Origin: Knoxdaviesia capensis
Taxonomy: Eukaryota > Ascomycota > Sordariomycetes > Microascales > Gondwanamycetaceae
Length of the DNA: 64,000 nucleotides
Direction of reading: 5' to 3'
Assembly (NCBI GenBank): GCA_001510575.1
Contig: LNGK01000011.1
Span: 310,001-374,000 of the forward strand
The stretch's first letter is position 1. Every line of letters starts with the position of its first letter. Shown here piece after piece: positions 34,983-47,191 of this stretch. The position numbers and the translations under genes are program-made. Below the pieces are notes generated by a model. That model did no database searches, had not been told where the DNA came from, and saw only the letters and a list, made by a program, of their open reading frames with translations.

Positions 34983-37737
34983 CTCTAGTATAAGTTATAA
35001 GTGAGCTTACTGAGGACGGTCTCGGCAGTCTTCAAAGGCGTGGCCGACCGAGCATTCCGGACCGTTGAAATCGAGCATCTTGCCGCGGGCAATCTTCTTG
35101 AAGTTGTTGTTCATCCCCAGGTACGGGATGCCGTGCTCGTCGCCGTTGCTGCCGTGGATCAGCATGCGGCCGCTGTAGATCGGGAGTGCCTCGTCGCCCT
35201 CGTGGTTCTCGGGCAGGGTAAAGATGAATCTAACAGTGAACGGTCAGTGATTTGTCACGTTTGATACATGTGGTCACGGTCCGGATGGAACTTACTCGGC
35301 CTTCTTGGTCTGGCCGGGCTTCAGCGTGAACCGGCCCGACGGCAACTTGACCTTTGGGATGATCTCCACCGGCGTGCTCAGCAGCCAGTCGGCCGGACGC
35401 AGGCCCGTGCCCTTCAGGTTCATGGATGCGTTCGGCATGGCATCGAACCCACCGGCCGGCTCCAGCTCGAACGTGTACGTGACATCGACAACATCGTTGT
35501 TGGTGATGTCCACCGACTTGTAGCGGCTAAACTTGTGGGTATCGTTCAGCGCCCAGCGGTCGAACATGAGGCCAGTGCGCGAGTTGAGCAGGCGGTACGC
35601 GTCAATCAGCCCGCCGCCGAACTGCGCGACCGAGCCGCGGAACGGCAGCGGCTCGCGGATGTTGTTGACCTTGGTCTCCCACTGGTACCACGGCAGCGGG
35701 CGGCCCGACGCGGAGATGCGGCGGCTGAGGGCGGCGGCGAAGCCCGGGCCGTGCACGTCGCGGCCGCCGAACTTGGAGATGTACAGCGCGGCCACGCCGG
35801 AAATGTACGGACAGGCCAGCGACGTGCCCGACAGCAGCAGGTAGTAGTCGAAGATGTGCGTGGTGAAGATCTGGCCGCCGGGCGCGGCGATGTCGGGCTT
35901 GACGTCGAGGTCCCAGCTGGGCCCGAACGACGAGAGGCGCTGGCCGCGCAGGCCAAAGTCGTCGGGCACGCCGGTGAACTCCGGCACGTCGGGGAACGAG
36001 ACGGTGACGTGGGCACCCGTGAGCAGCGTCTCGTGCAGGGCGTTCGCGCGGTCGTGGTCAAGCAGGCCGACGGTCACGCCGATGTCGTCCAGGAAGATGT
36101 CGTCCATCAGGGTAGTGGCGTTGTCGGCTGTGCTGTAGAAGAACATGTGGTTGCCGCCGGCGTCGTACACGTACAGGATCGGCAGCGCGCGGTAGCAGTT
36201 GTAGTCGTCGCGCACCAGCGCCACCTTGCCGTCGAGCGGGCGGGTGTTGATGAAGCCCGAGCAGTCCTCTGCCAGCCACATGTCGACGAGCTCCAGATCC
36301 TGGGCCGGCGGCGAGGCAAACTGGTACGTGTAGCTGACCTGGCGGGGCACGTAGCGCAGCGGCGTGGTCACCGGCGCGCTGCCGGGCGGGCTGGCCACGC
36401 TGACCTCGCAGTTCCACGCGGCTACCACCGGGTTGGACACCGAGGCTACGCCGACCACGTTCTTGCCGGAGGCAGGGCCCGAGCCGGCAAAGGGGCCGGT
36501 CAGGCCGTCGTTGCCGAAGGATGCGACCACGACGATGCCGGACTCGGCGATGATGTCTCCGAAGCGGCCGATGGGGGATTGGCCCCAGCCATTCATCGAA
36601 CCCACACTCAGCGAGATGACATCGACCTAGTTGTCGTCAGTATGCCATATATGATAGCATTGTAAAGGGATGCAAAGAGCTTACTCCGTCGGCGTAGGCC
36701 ATAGCCATACCCATGAGAACCATGTCAGAACTAGTAGACTCCTGTTTGTGTGTTAATGGCCATATCTCCCAGATGAGCAGTGACATCGGTTTAGACTCAC
36801 AGATTGGGCAAAGATCTTGTACACCATCATGCTGGCATCAGGGGCAACTCCAGTAAGACTAAGTTTTGACCAGAAGTGATTAGTATTAATATTTCTCTTG
36901 TTGTCTCAGACTTCTCCTCGGCTGGAACTTACTACTCGCTTTCTCCGATGATGACACCGGCAGTGGCTGTTCCGTGGCCAACATTGTCCCAGACGTCATC
37001 ATCAGGCTCAGCAGGCGTGCTGGGGAAGACTGTTGAAGGAGGCTATCAGGATATTATTCCGCACAGATATAACGGGAGAGATTTGAGTGAGTACATACAT
37101 CCATCACCAACCAGGTCGTATCCGCCAATGATCTTATGACCAGGGCCAATACCACCAAGCTAGATGTCCAAGAGTCATGTCATTAAAAATACAGCCTGGT
37201 GGCAAAAGTGAAGGACTCGAAAGTCACGAAGACACTTACAGCCGGGTGGTCGTACCACACGCCGGTGTCAATCAGCCCAATAATCACGCCCTTTCCACGG
37301 ATGCCCTCAGCATGCAGCCTATCAACACCAGTAGCATGGTGATGGGCAGTCGAGTACGACTTCCACAGCGACGGGTCCTCCTCGAGCGAGCGCGCGTTGA
37401 TGGGCGCCGTGGAGCTGTTCAGGTGCGGCACGGAGACGACCTCGGACGGCCACACGTTGACGGTGAGGCGGTTGGACGCGAGCGCGTCGAACGACGCATG
37501 CGGGTTCTCGACGGCCAGCGCGTGGAAGATGTCGACGTTGATCTCGCGCACGACCTTGCCGCCGGACGCGAGCACCTCGGCCTTGAGCGCGGTCAGGTCG
37601 GCCTCGGAGGCCACTTCGACGATGTACCGGTGGTCGACCTGCTGACCGAGGCTCTTGATCTCCGGGAGCGCGGCGGCGGCGCCGGTGATTGTGGTGGCCA
37701 GTGCGGCTGCGTAAAGCAGCACGGATTTCCACCACAT
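34289..37737 (-). CDS. Secreted subtilisin-like serine protease (S8, Vpr/Pr1C type)
   Basis: Ten exons: 37737-37240, 37159-37099, 37029-36933, 36858-36801, 36741-36685, 36626-35296, 35229-35011, 34915-34831, 34734-34469, 34388-34289. All phases agree, giving 923 aa. A signal peptide covers about 1-23 (hydrophobic LLYAAALATTITGAAA). An I9-type propeptide follows (VDHRYIVEVASEADLTALK), then the S8 catalytic domain with Asp157 (GLIDTGVW), His205 (GHGTATAGVI) and Ser526 (SGTSLACPY), and SFGNDG supplying the oxyanion Asn. A PA-type insert lies between His and Ser (about 350-470). A C-terminal Fn3-like region follows Ser. It is likely an extracellular endopeptidase for nutrient protein breakdown or host/substrate penetration. 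All triad residues are intact. Intron 7 holds a (GT)n tract, and intron 8 a CCTAACCCTA motif. It borders the hairpin-rich accessory block. Confidence 0.93.
34952..34981. repeat. (GT)n microsatellite in a subtilase intron
   Basis: A GT run of about 30 bases inside intron 7 (34916-35010) of the subtilase gene; CA on the transcribed strand. It lies between donor and branch point (TACTAACGATTG) and may affect splicing when its length changes. Confidence 0.95.
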
Positions 37738-40497
37738 TGCGTGTGTTTTTCTGGCGGTAGGTGGGGGTTCTGGGGGTGCGTAGGGTAGGGGGGAGGTGGA
37801 GGAAAGGGAAAGAAGAGAAGAAGAGAAGAGAACGGGCTAACCGGGGAAGGGGAGCGGGTGCGCGCGTAAATATACTCAAGCCGGTTCCTGTCTCCCTCCC
37901 CGCCTATATCACCGTCACTCACACCATCCAGTACGACTTTCCCTTTCCTTACAGACAAGCCGATGCATCCGCGAAGTCCCAGCCACACGCCGAATCAAGC
38001 TTCCCTCTTCGGGGTGGACCGCGTGGACTCGGCTTCAACAGCCACCTGGAGAGCCGGAGCATCATCGGCTATCATGGAGGGGTGAGCTTCCATGAGCCAT
38101 GTAAGTTGGACATATGCGCTTGTCGATCCGACCTTGCGGTGGACGTGGGACTAGTACTCCGTATAGCCCTGCATATGGCTGAGAAGAGGGTGTGTTGCAA
38201 TATGGAGATATGTAGGCATGTATGGGATCGTTGTTTGGCCCGCAAGTTGACCTGCCCGTTCGAGACGACGGTATCTATGATGGATGGCGGGCGCCGGCTC
38301 TCTTTATGATTCCTTTCACGCCCAGTTGGAAAGCCTGAGGAAACGTCGGTCTGGGCCACTCGGAATCTTTCCTAGCTGGAGCTGGTCACCTTATCCAGTC
38401 AACCAAGAGCAACATCAGGACATGGCCCCTGTACTGTATCTGTAATCATAGTTGTTGTCAAGTAGGTTGTAAAGCCAGAGGGACCAGTTCTTCCTCTCTG
38501 CAGCAGACCTATCAGTCATCTCAGACTCAAAGGCACAAGGCGTCAGTAAGACCACAAGATCTGGTAAGCATGATCCATTTCTCGCGTATCGGCCGTTGGT
38601 CTATGCCTCGCTCGCCGTCTCACCTAACCTGCAAACCCTAACAAACACGGCCCCTCCCCTCCCTCACAGACCCAAACGGCACGGTCGGAGAATATCCACC
38701 TCGTATCGCCACCAATCTCGAAAACCCAGAAAGTACTGCCCCAAGCCGTGCGTTTCCTGTTCGTCGGTGGCGCTTACACACAACCACGTCGCATCGGCTG
38801 GTTTCGACCTACCTTGTGCGGAGGGTAGGGTTGCAGTGCAGATCTGTTCAGGCGTTTGATGCAAGACTCGCGGGCTCTTATGTGCTTATTATAGATGAGT
38901 TGTTGTAGGCTTCCGTTTGCGAGTGTGTGCGTGGTATTCCACATCGTCGATTCCTGTAATAATGTCTTTCCATTCTTGAGGTCAGGCCTTCGAACCAGTT
39001 CTGCGAACATCGGAGTGTCGAGAACATCGCGTTTGCGAAATCTCGTTCATTTGACGGGAGATTGTTTTACTGGTAGGAAAATACCGAAAATACAATGCTC
39101 CGATTGGCTCAACGCCATTCGGCCGGGTCTAGAATATAGAACCAGAAAAAGAAGAACCGAAAAGTGGGCACAGTAAGCTCACCACCAACGCCAGAGATGG
39201 CAGCTGCGATCGACCTTCGTTCTTTCCTGCCTGTCATGCACTTTGTTTCCTCTTATCCTGCCAGACAAATTGTGCCTTCCCGATCCGAACTGAGCTCGCT
39301 CTTTCCCCCTTGAATCCATTTGCGTCAGCTGATAAATCATCGGCGTTCCTTTTCGGCTAATTTTCTAGAATGTCGGCCAATAGAACTTTTTGGTGCTTTC
39401 CTACACACGCGCACTTGCTTCTTGCCGTTCCTCTAATGTTCCGAGCCGAGACACTTATTTTTAGCTATTTTAGATCCCCACTAAACGCACTATGTTTTGA
39501 CGACACCTCGTCCGTACAACAGAAACAAACACATCAACTCCCAGATAAGGACAGATAAGGGAAGCGATAAATAAAAAGGAGCACTGGACTTTGACGACGC
39601 CACGAGGCCAACTGGATTGGGGTTAGGGTTAGCCCCTTTTCGTGTTCACGCATCGACACAGAGGGCACCGGTGTGGATGCCTTCCCGGAGGAGCATGTCG
39701 TGCTGGCGGACCTATCTCTGGAAAATACAAGTGATACGGCTGTAGATAGCCATTGTGTCTCTCCGGGATTACCTTAGTTCCTAATTCACGGGTGCGGTGT
39801 CCCAAGGTTCAGCAGAGTAACTGAGAGGCATGGCACCTTCAGCTCAACATCTACAACTTTTTTCCCTTCATGAACAACGAATGAGTTGTCGGGATGATCA
39901 ACACTTCAATAAGCTCATTCACACGGAGATGCTAGATCTACCCTCAAAATCTCATGTTAACCTTCCCTCCCATAGCTACCCCGGAGTGACATGATCCAGG
40001 ATCGACACATGAGGCAACGAGTCCAGAACACTGCCTCGATCTCTCTAACAATCTCAATGGTTAACTTTATGGGAAAAGTTAAAGTGAGCACTAGCTTACA
40101 CACATAAATTCCCTGCATACACCAATGTTTACAAGGCAAGTGCCAATGAACAAAGGGGGTGCTCCCACAAAACAGAAACACAATCATGGATATATATATT
40201 GCCTACCGTGATAATCACTCTGGACAGATATCATGGCCACAAAGACCAATCAGAAAATAGAACATAAGAATACTGCTCGCATGTATTAACTAGATGTCAT
40301 TATCTCGAAGGAAAGAATAAAAAGGTACCTAGTAGATAGTGGTTCTCCCATACATCTGGCCGGTACCTGCTCGTGTCAGCCTTATCAAAATATTGATTCA
40401 ATCACGAGAATTGCTTCATTATCGTGGTCTATTCTAAGTTGAAGCAAAATAAATGCTCTGCGTATGGTGTTTACTGATTGTCCGTGTTTTGAAATCG

Positions 40498-40505
40498 TAT
40501 AAAAG
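40498..40505 (+). promoter_or_regulatory. TATA box of the acidic orphan gene
   Basis: TATAAAAG on the plus strand, 366 bp upstream of the ATG at 40871, followed by a CT-rich leader. It implies a transcript start near 40530. Confidence 0.6.
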
Positions 40506-40667
40506 CTTCTGCTCAACGACAATCCCAGCCCAGAACTTCTTCTTCCTTTTTTTCTTTCTTCCTTTCTTCTTCTCAGCCTTAACTGCTCTTTTGATCGTCA
40601 GTTTTTGATCAGTTATTTTTTTTACCAGACCTTTATTAACCATTCCAAATTTCTGAAGCTTGTTTCT

Positions 40668-40723
40668 GTAAGTTTTTTTCTTCTCTCCTTCATCAACCTT
40701 TTTGGTTGGTCACCCAGCCGCAG
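40668..40723 (+). other. Candidate 5' UTR intron
   Basis: Donor CTGTAAGT at 40668 and acceptor CCGCAG ending at 40723, 56 bases apart, within the CT-rich leader. If used, the hairpin at 40750-40799 stays in the mature leader. Inferred from splice words only. Confidence 0.35.
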
Positions 40724-40749
40724 AGTTGGTTGGAGGATCCTTCTACACC

Positions 40750-40799
40750 AAGCAGGGCTTATCCCATCCTGCATGTGCAGGATGGGATAGGCCTTGCTT
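40750..40799 (+). repeat. Near-perfect 24-bp hairpin in the 5' leader
   Basis: Arms at 40750-40773 and 40776-40799 pair at all 24 positions as RNA (22 Watson-Crick, 2 G-U), separated by two bases; CAUG would be a realistic terminal loop. The core is TATCCCATCCTGCA. The hairpin ends 71 bases before the ATG at 40871 and lies downstream of the predicted TATA box and leader intron, so it should be transcribed. Confidence 0.9.
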
Positions 40800-40870
40800 C
40801 CTTGTCGAATTAATTTTTTTTACTGACGCATTTTCGTCGCCCTCCTCCTCTCGAAATAGACTGCGCCAAA

Positions 40871-42219
40871 ATGGCCGACACTGTCGGCTCCGGGGGGCCG
40901 GTTCCGGGTTCGCCCGCGGACCGGCCCAGCATCAACATCTGGGTGATGTCGATGCCGGGCTTCGAACAGACCGACACCGTGGTCACCTCGGGGGGGGTGA
41001 CCACGGTGGAAATGATGGTAAGTCCACTGCAGCACACTCCTTTCCTGCAGAAACCGAAAAGTTCAAATCGAAAACTCACAGAGAACACTACTGACTGCTT
41101 GTCTTCTTTACACTGAAGACCTCCGAAGGTCTTGCCAGCGTCACCATCACCCACGGTGACCAATTCACCACGACCCTGGACGTCGGCGGTGTTGAGGTCA
41201 CCGAGGGTGGTGGTGAGGGCTTTGGCGTGTCAATCGGCTTTAACCAGTCGGTCACTGCCGCCGCCGCCGCCAATGCCGGTCCTGACGGGGAGGGGGAGGA
41301 GGGTTCGGTCGAGTTTGAGAGTGATGCCTCAAACTCGCAGGCCTCGGTTGAGGCAGAAGACGCCGAGGTCTGGGAGACGGGCCTTCTGACCCCTCCCCTT
41401 CAGGACGGCGAAGAGGAGAACGGTTTCGGCTTTGGGGGCGCGGACGGGGAGGAGCCCGACGGCGATGACGACGACGACGACGACGACGGCGACGAAGACG
41501 AAGACGAGGACGAAGAGGACGAAGAGGACGAAGACGATGAAGACGACGATGACGACGATGACGATGAGGTTGAGGGTGAAGCCCCCTTCACCCTCAACCC
41601 GGCGAACTTTGGCGCGCTTGTCGCCCCCGCCCCCAACGATTCCGACGCCATTGACGTCGAGATGGCACCGCCGAGCACCATCACCCCCCAGAACCCCATG
41701 CCCACACCGGCGGAGATGGCGGCCATTTTGCCGCATATCGGTGGCAACTGGCGGTACGTCGATGCAATCCACGCGATTGCGGATTACACCCCGCCGCCGC
41801 CCGAGTTAGTCATCCAAGTCGGCAATGCCATGTACACGCGCGGCGAGGTGCACGGCATGCTGTACGCCGTGAGACAGGCGCGCCAGACGGGTGAATACCC
41901 GGGAACCTCGGCCTACTCCGCATCGTCGGCGGAGATCGTGGAGGACTTTCAGGGGTTGAGCAGACTGCGCTTCCTGCGCAACACCGGCGTAGCCACCACC
42001 GACCTGACCTTCATACAGGTCTTTACGAGCGAAATGGTTCGGATTCGGGAGCGTGACATCCGCATCCATAACCAGGGACTCGCGGTGTACCAGGGGCCCA
42101 TTTCCGAGCGCCCGCGGAGTATGGGCAGAATCGAGTACCATCATCAGTTGCTACACGCCATAGTGATGCCGTACCCGCCTGAGGGTGCTATCGGTCTCCT
42201 CCCACCCGCGACTGACTAG
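40871..42219 (+). CDS. Orphan protein with long acidic tract
   Basis: Two exons: 40871-41017 and 41119-42219, giving 415 aa. The 101-bp intron has donor GTAAGT and acceptor ACTGAAG and joins in phase (EMM then TSEGLASV). The start is in AAAATGGC. Residues about 20-85 have alternating beta-type patterns (INIWVMSMPGF, TTVEMM, ASVTITHGDQFTTTLDVGGV, GVSIGF). About 145-190 is an almost pure Asp/Glu tract. The last 180 residues look folded, with IGGNWRYVDAIHAIADY, FQGLSRLRFLRNTG, and VFTSEMVRIRERDIRIHNQG. I recognise no family. There is no signal peptide. It sits alone in a gene-poor region with its own TATA box and a strong leader hairpin. Base composition and codon use resemble neighbouring genes, so recent transfer is not indicated. 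Confidence 0.75.
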
Positions 42220-43415
42220 CCACTATCCTGTGGCCACCCCTTTGTCTGAACGGCGCCCTCTTCAACAGAAGATCCTGTCCCTTCCTTTCCTGCCTTCCTC
42301 TCCCGCCTTCTGTCGCCTTCTTTCTTCCGTTTCTTTCGTCCCTCTGTGTTTCTTCTTCTCTCTCCGTCCTTGTTCTCTTCCTTTCTTTGCTTCTCTCTAT
42401 TTTCTATTACGAAGGCTCATGAAAATACTATGATAGACGAGGTTTCCGGGGTGTTTTGGTGTTTTCGGCGCGGGCGGTATTTCTTCTTTTCCTTTGGGCC
42501 TTTCTTTAGCTCTGGTTGAGAATTTCAGTTTTTAATGCCAGGAGGTTTTCTTTAACAATCCCATGTGTTCTTGCTGTGATAAGTGTGATCAATGTATAGA
42601 GTAGTCAGTAGTAGAAGCAGTTGACGTGATGAACAAAACTGGTGATATTCTGAAAGGTTAGGGTTAGGGTTTGGCATCATTGCGTTTGTCGGTGAAGAAC
42701 AGCGGGCGGAAAGGGAGATATACGGCTTTTCATGCAAATCAGCTTGCGAGTTTCAAGAACGAAATGGCCCTGTGATTGGGCCAAGAAATCAATAGAAAAA
42801 TATGAGTGTATACAATAGAAATTCTGCATAATTACTGCTCTAAGCTCACGATCATCCAAATGTCAAGAAGAAAGTTGGAAAACTAGTCCACGAAACTCGT
42901 AAATGTTCACTGAGTACCATATACAGCAAACGAGTATATGCATCTAGGCGGGTTTCTCTTAGGCCAGACACGCGCATAACACGCGATGATTAGCCGATGA
43001 TTAGCCCATAGTGCCGGCGGTCCGGAGAAAGTCCGAGGGTCTTTTTTTTTTTTTTTTTTTTTTTCTGTCCATGCACCGTCCCTTGCTCCATAGAAGCTTC
43101 TCCAAAGTTCGTTACCAGGACTTTTTTCTTCCCTAGTAGAAAAAAAAGCTTCGGCTCCTTTTTTTTTCTTCCTCTATTTTCTCCTTCTCCTTCATCATCA
43201 ACAATCTCCCATCTCCAACACGTGTTTTCTATTCCCTCCTTCTCTCTTTGTATAACATATCTTTCTCATTCTCCCATTGTGTTTTCATATCTTTCATTGG
43301 CCTCTGCCGTTTTCTTTTAAACTGTGTATAATACCAAGCGCTTTTTTCTGCTTTCGTCATTTTCCTCTCCCTCTTCTCTCCCTCACAAAAAACTCTTCAC
43401 TCATCATCCATCACA
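42220..43415. promoter_or_regulatory. 3' flank of acidic orphan and HSP60 promoter
   Basis: The left part is T-rich 3' UTR. GGTTAGGGTTAGGG occurs near 42658. A 23-base T run at 43042-43064 precedes a GAAGCTTC heat-shock-like word and a CT-rich leader up to the HSP60 ATG. Confidence 0.55.
43092..43101 (+). promoter_or_regulatory. Heat shock element-like palindrome
   Basis: AGAAGCTTCT, which fits nGAAnnTTCn (two inverted units of the Hsf1 site), lies about 320 bp upstream of the HSP60 ATG. A third unit in perfect register is missing, although another TTC follows at a wider spacing. The role in heat induction is inferred from the target gene. Confidence 0.4.
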
Positions 43416-44244
43416 ATGCAGCGTTTCGCATCCAGAGCGGGCTCATCAGCCCTCACCTCGGCTGCTCGTGCTCGTGCTCCTGCTTACACCCACCAACAGG
43501 CGCGGTATCTGCATAAGGTATGTCGTCAATTGAGCTCGTTTGCTCTGGCGCTGTTGCTCCTTTTATTCTCCTGTGTGTGACATCGTGACTAATTTCGCGC
43601 CTCGCGTATCCTTCAATTATAGGAGCTCAAGTTCGGTGTCGAGGGCCGTGCCGCTCTCCTTGCCGGTGTCGATACTCTTGCTCGTGCTGTCGCCACCACT
43701 CTTGGTCCCAAGGGCCGGAATGTTCTGATTGAGTCGAGCTACGGCTCGCCAAAGATCACCAAGGGTAAGAGATACCTGCTTACATATCAATTGAAAGCAT
43801 GAAGGAAAGGGAATGAGGATGGATCCCTGAGGATGCATCAACCATGCTGAAGATGTCGGGACATGCTAACATATGTTTATTTCTGATTCATCATAGATGG
43901 TGTCACCGTCGCGAAGGCCATCACCCTGAAGGACAAGTTCGAGAACCTCGGCGCCCGGCTATTACAGGACGTCGCGTCCAAGACCAACGAGGCTGCCGGT
44001 GACGGAACCACCACTGCCACCGTGCTTGCCCGTGCCATCTTCTCGGAGACTGTGAAGAACGTCGCCGCCGGCTGCAACCCCATGGATCTGCGCCGTGGTA
44101 TCCAGCAGGCCGTCGATGCCGTTGTCGAGTTCCTCCAGAAGAACAAGCGCGACATCACCACCAGCGAGGAGGTTTCGCAGGTTGCCACCATCAGCGCCAA
44201 CGGCGACCACCACATTGGCAAGCTCATTGCCAGCGCCATGGAGA

Positions 44245-44281
<37 letters not shown>

Positions 44282-45407
44282 CAAGACTCTTCACGACGAG
44301 CTTGAGGTGACCGAGGGTATGCGCTTCGACCGTGGCTTTGTGTCGCCGTACTTTATCACCGACGCCAAGTCGCAGAAGGTTGAGTTTGAGAAGCCCCTGA
44401 TTCTCCTTTCGGAGAAGAAGATCTCGGCTGTGCAGGACATCATCCCCGCTCTCGAGGCTTCGACCCAGCTCCGCCGCCCTCTTGTGATCATCGCCGAGGA
44501 CATTGACGGTGAGGCTCTTGCCGTCTGCATTCTCAACAAGCTCCGTGGCCAGCTGCAGGTTGCTGCCGTCAAGGCCCCCGGCTTCGGAGATAACCGCAAG
44601 TCGATCCTCGGCGATCTGGCTGTCCTGACCAACGGAACCGTGTTCTCGGATGAGCTTGACATCAAGCTGGAGAAGGCCACCCCCGACCTGCTCGGCTCGA
44701 CCGGCTCGATCACCATCACCAAGGAGGACACCATCATCCTCAACGGCGAGGGATCGCGCGATGCTCTGAACCAGCGCTGCGAGCAGATCCGCGGCGTGAT
44801 GAACGACCCGACCACCTCGGAATACGAGAAGGAGAAGCTCCAGGAGCGTCTGGCCAAGCTGTCGGGCGGTGTTGCCGTGATCAAGGTTGGCGGCTCGTCG
44901 GAGGTTGAGGTTGGCGAGAAGAAGGACCGCTTCGTCGATGCGCTGAACGCCACCCGCGCTGCTGTCGAGGAGGGCATCCTTCCCGGCGGTGGTACCGCGC
45001 TGATCAAGGCTTCCGGCAACGCGCTGGTCGACCTCAAGCCGGCCAACTTCGACCAGCAGCTGGGGGTGAGCATCATCAAGAACGCCATCACGCGCCCTGC
45101 GCGCACGATCATTGAGAACGCTGGCCTCGAGGGCTCGGTGGTTGTTGGCAAGCTGCTCGACGAGTACGCCAGCGAGTTCAACATGGGCTTCGACAGCGCC
45201 AAGGGCGAGTACGTCGACATGATCCAGGCGGGCATTCTCGACCCGTTCAAGGTTGTGCGCACCGGCCTGGTCGACGCCTCGGGCGTGGCTTCGCTGCTGG
45301 GTACCACCGAGGTTGCCATTGTCGATGCGCCTGAGGAGAAGGGCCCGTCGCCGATGGGTGGAATGGGCGGCATGGGTGGTATGGGAGGTATGGGCGGCAT
45401 GATGTAA
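43416..45407 (+). CDS. HSP60: Mitochondrial chaperonin Hsp60
   Basis: Three exons: 43416-43517, 43623-43764 and 43897-45407, giving 584 aa, a normal length. Introns of 105 and 132 bp use GTATGT/TATAG and GTAAGA/CATAG in phase. The first 33 residues are an Arg/Ala/Ser-rich mitochondrial presequence (MQRFASRAGSSALTSAARAR). The mature protein shows ATP-site segments TLGPKGRNV, SYGSPKITKDGVTVAK and GDGTTTATVLARAI, the family signature AAVEEGILPGGG, and the Gly/Met C-terminal repeat MGGMGGMGGMGGMGGMM. It forms double-ring chaperonin complexes with Hsp10 in the matrix and folds imported proteins. Nothing is disrupted. Confidence 0.98.
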
Positions 45408-47191
45408 GGTGACTGATGCCTTATGTCTGCTTGCTCCTTCCGTCTTTCTGGCCGTGTCCGCTACGCTACGATCTGGTGTCTCGCGTGCCTTTTTTCCGAC
45501 TCTGTACTACCATCAAAAACGTTTTTTTAATATTGAGAACTGGAGTGAAGGGACATAAAAAAATCGGAGCTACTACTACTGTTCATCTGTTCGTGTTTTT
45601 GCCTGTTTTCTGAGATGTTTGATTATGAGCCGCCCTGTTGAAAAGTCCCGGGGAGAGAAATGTGCGTCTTGGTTGTCGGCTCAGTTCTCTTCTCCGACTT
45701 CCTTCATCTTACACTATTTTCTTTTTCTTCTCTCTGATCTACTTGTGTTTCTTCTCGATCTGGCCGCTGGAGACGGGGCGCTTGATGGGGGGCCGCGATA
45801 TTCCTTTCCTTTCCTTTTGTGTTTCGGTGTCTGTGCTATACGTCTGCCTGGTTCGTTGCGTTTTCTTCCGAATGAGGAAGATGGGAACAGCGTGGTTTTT
45901 TTTTGTGCTGCTTCGTCTGCTGAGTTTTTCCTGATCTCCACTCTTCCTTCTCGTTGGGCGTTTGTCAAGGTACCGTCCGTATATAAAAGAACAAGAAAAT
46001 GCCGGGAGTACTTCTGGTGAAGCCACTACATACATACGTACATGTGCATTCGTGACTTGGGTGTTTGCGATATGCCTGATGGTGCAGTTGACGTAGGTGT
46101 GCCATGTCCCATGCAAGTGAAGAGCCAAGGCCAAGCCTCTCCCGGCAGCTGGGGGAAGAGTGCTGCTTTTTGGTCTCTCGTTTGATGGTGGTGAATGAAA
46201 AGGCCGTGAGTGCATGGTCGTAGTGTGAGTGGCTCCCGGGAAAACGACGTCATTGTGCGGTGGATACGGAGTCAACGGCAAGAGGGAGACGGACGCAAGA
46301 GGCTCTGTTTGGCTGGCTGCCCGGAGTGTAGGCAGAAGGCGAGAACAGGGAGATGTCTAGGGATTGTGCAGGTCGGAGACCGTCGACTCGAGATCGCGGA
46401 CGAGAACAAAGGAATGTCGACTTGGGCGTCCAACCTCTCTCGTCAGGAGACGAGACGAGATGCACGCATTGCAGCTCTAAGGTGAAAAACATCACCGTAG
46501 TCGGCCAAGGTTAGGTCCCCCACACGGCCAAAACTGCCCAGACACCCAGGTCACGTGCAAGGCACAGGTCCCCCGTAGCAACCCCGCCATGTGCATGTTG
46601 TTTTGGCCCCAGGTTTGGGGGGCTGGCAGTGCGGCTCAGGCTATGTTAGAGAGAGAGAAGATGGAGTTGAGAGGTGTGAGGTGCTGCCATTTTTTCCTCT
46701 CGGGATTTCTTCTTCTGGGACCTTTGATTCCAGCTCCGGTTTTTTTCCCTCCTTCCTCATCTTCTTTCTTTTTATGTTGTTGCCTATACAATCCCACCAT
46801 CATCACGATCTCTCCCACACATAGAAACCAAGGTATATAATGGCCCCTCTTGATCTCGTCTTCGCTCCTGCTCCTTCGCATCCAAAACTTCCAACAACTG
46901 CTTTTCCCTCTGCACCTGTCTACAGCTGTCTCCAACCGCCGCCCCTCTCCCAGTTTTTCCCCCTTCCCTTCCTCGCCTTTTTGTGTCGCTGTCGTCACCC
47001 CGCTTGTTCAGCCCATTACCTCAATTCGCAGCATCCGTGCTTTTTTATATCTTCCTCTTCTTTTCCCTCTTCCCATCATTCAAATATTGCCGTATTAACC
47101 TCGATATCCTTCGACGTTTTTCTCTTCCTTTTCTAGACTCCACCTTCAATCTCCAAACTTTGGTCTATAACCCCCTCCAAATCTTTTCATC
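45408..47191. promoter_or_regulatory. HSP60 3' region and cofilin promoter/leader
   Basis: About 1.8 kb with no supportable gene. The left part is a T-rich 3' UTR. TATATAA at 46834-46840 and the strongly CT-rich stretch up to 47190 form a plausible cofilin promoter and leader of about 320 bp. Confidence 0.55.
46834..46840 (+). promoter_or_regulatory. TATA box, cofilin
   Basis: GGTATATAATGG on the plus strand, 350 bp before the cofilin ATG and directly ahead of a CT-rich leader. Confidence 0.5.

Larger units (their letters stand above)
37738..40870. other. Gene-poor region between subtilase and acidic orphan
   Basis: About 3.1 kb. At 37863-37906 TATA-like words on the minus strand fit the subtilase promoter. 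AACCCTAAC occurs near 38634 and GGTTAGGGTTAG near 39621. From 39000 to 40450 the sequence is AT-rich and unremarkable. The right end is the promoter and leader of the gene at 40871. Confidence 0.5.

Noticed and set aside
35268..36665. 465-residue plus-strand open frame
   Set aside because: Antisense to the largest subtilase exon.
43042..43064. T run upstream of HSP60 as a polymerase III terminator
   Set aside because: No tRNA- or 5S-like sequence precedes it; poly-T tracts are common in fungal promoters.
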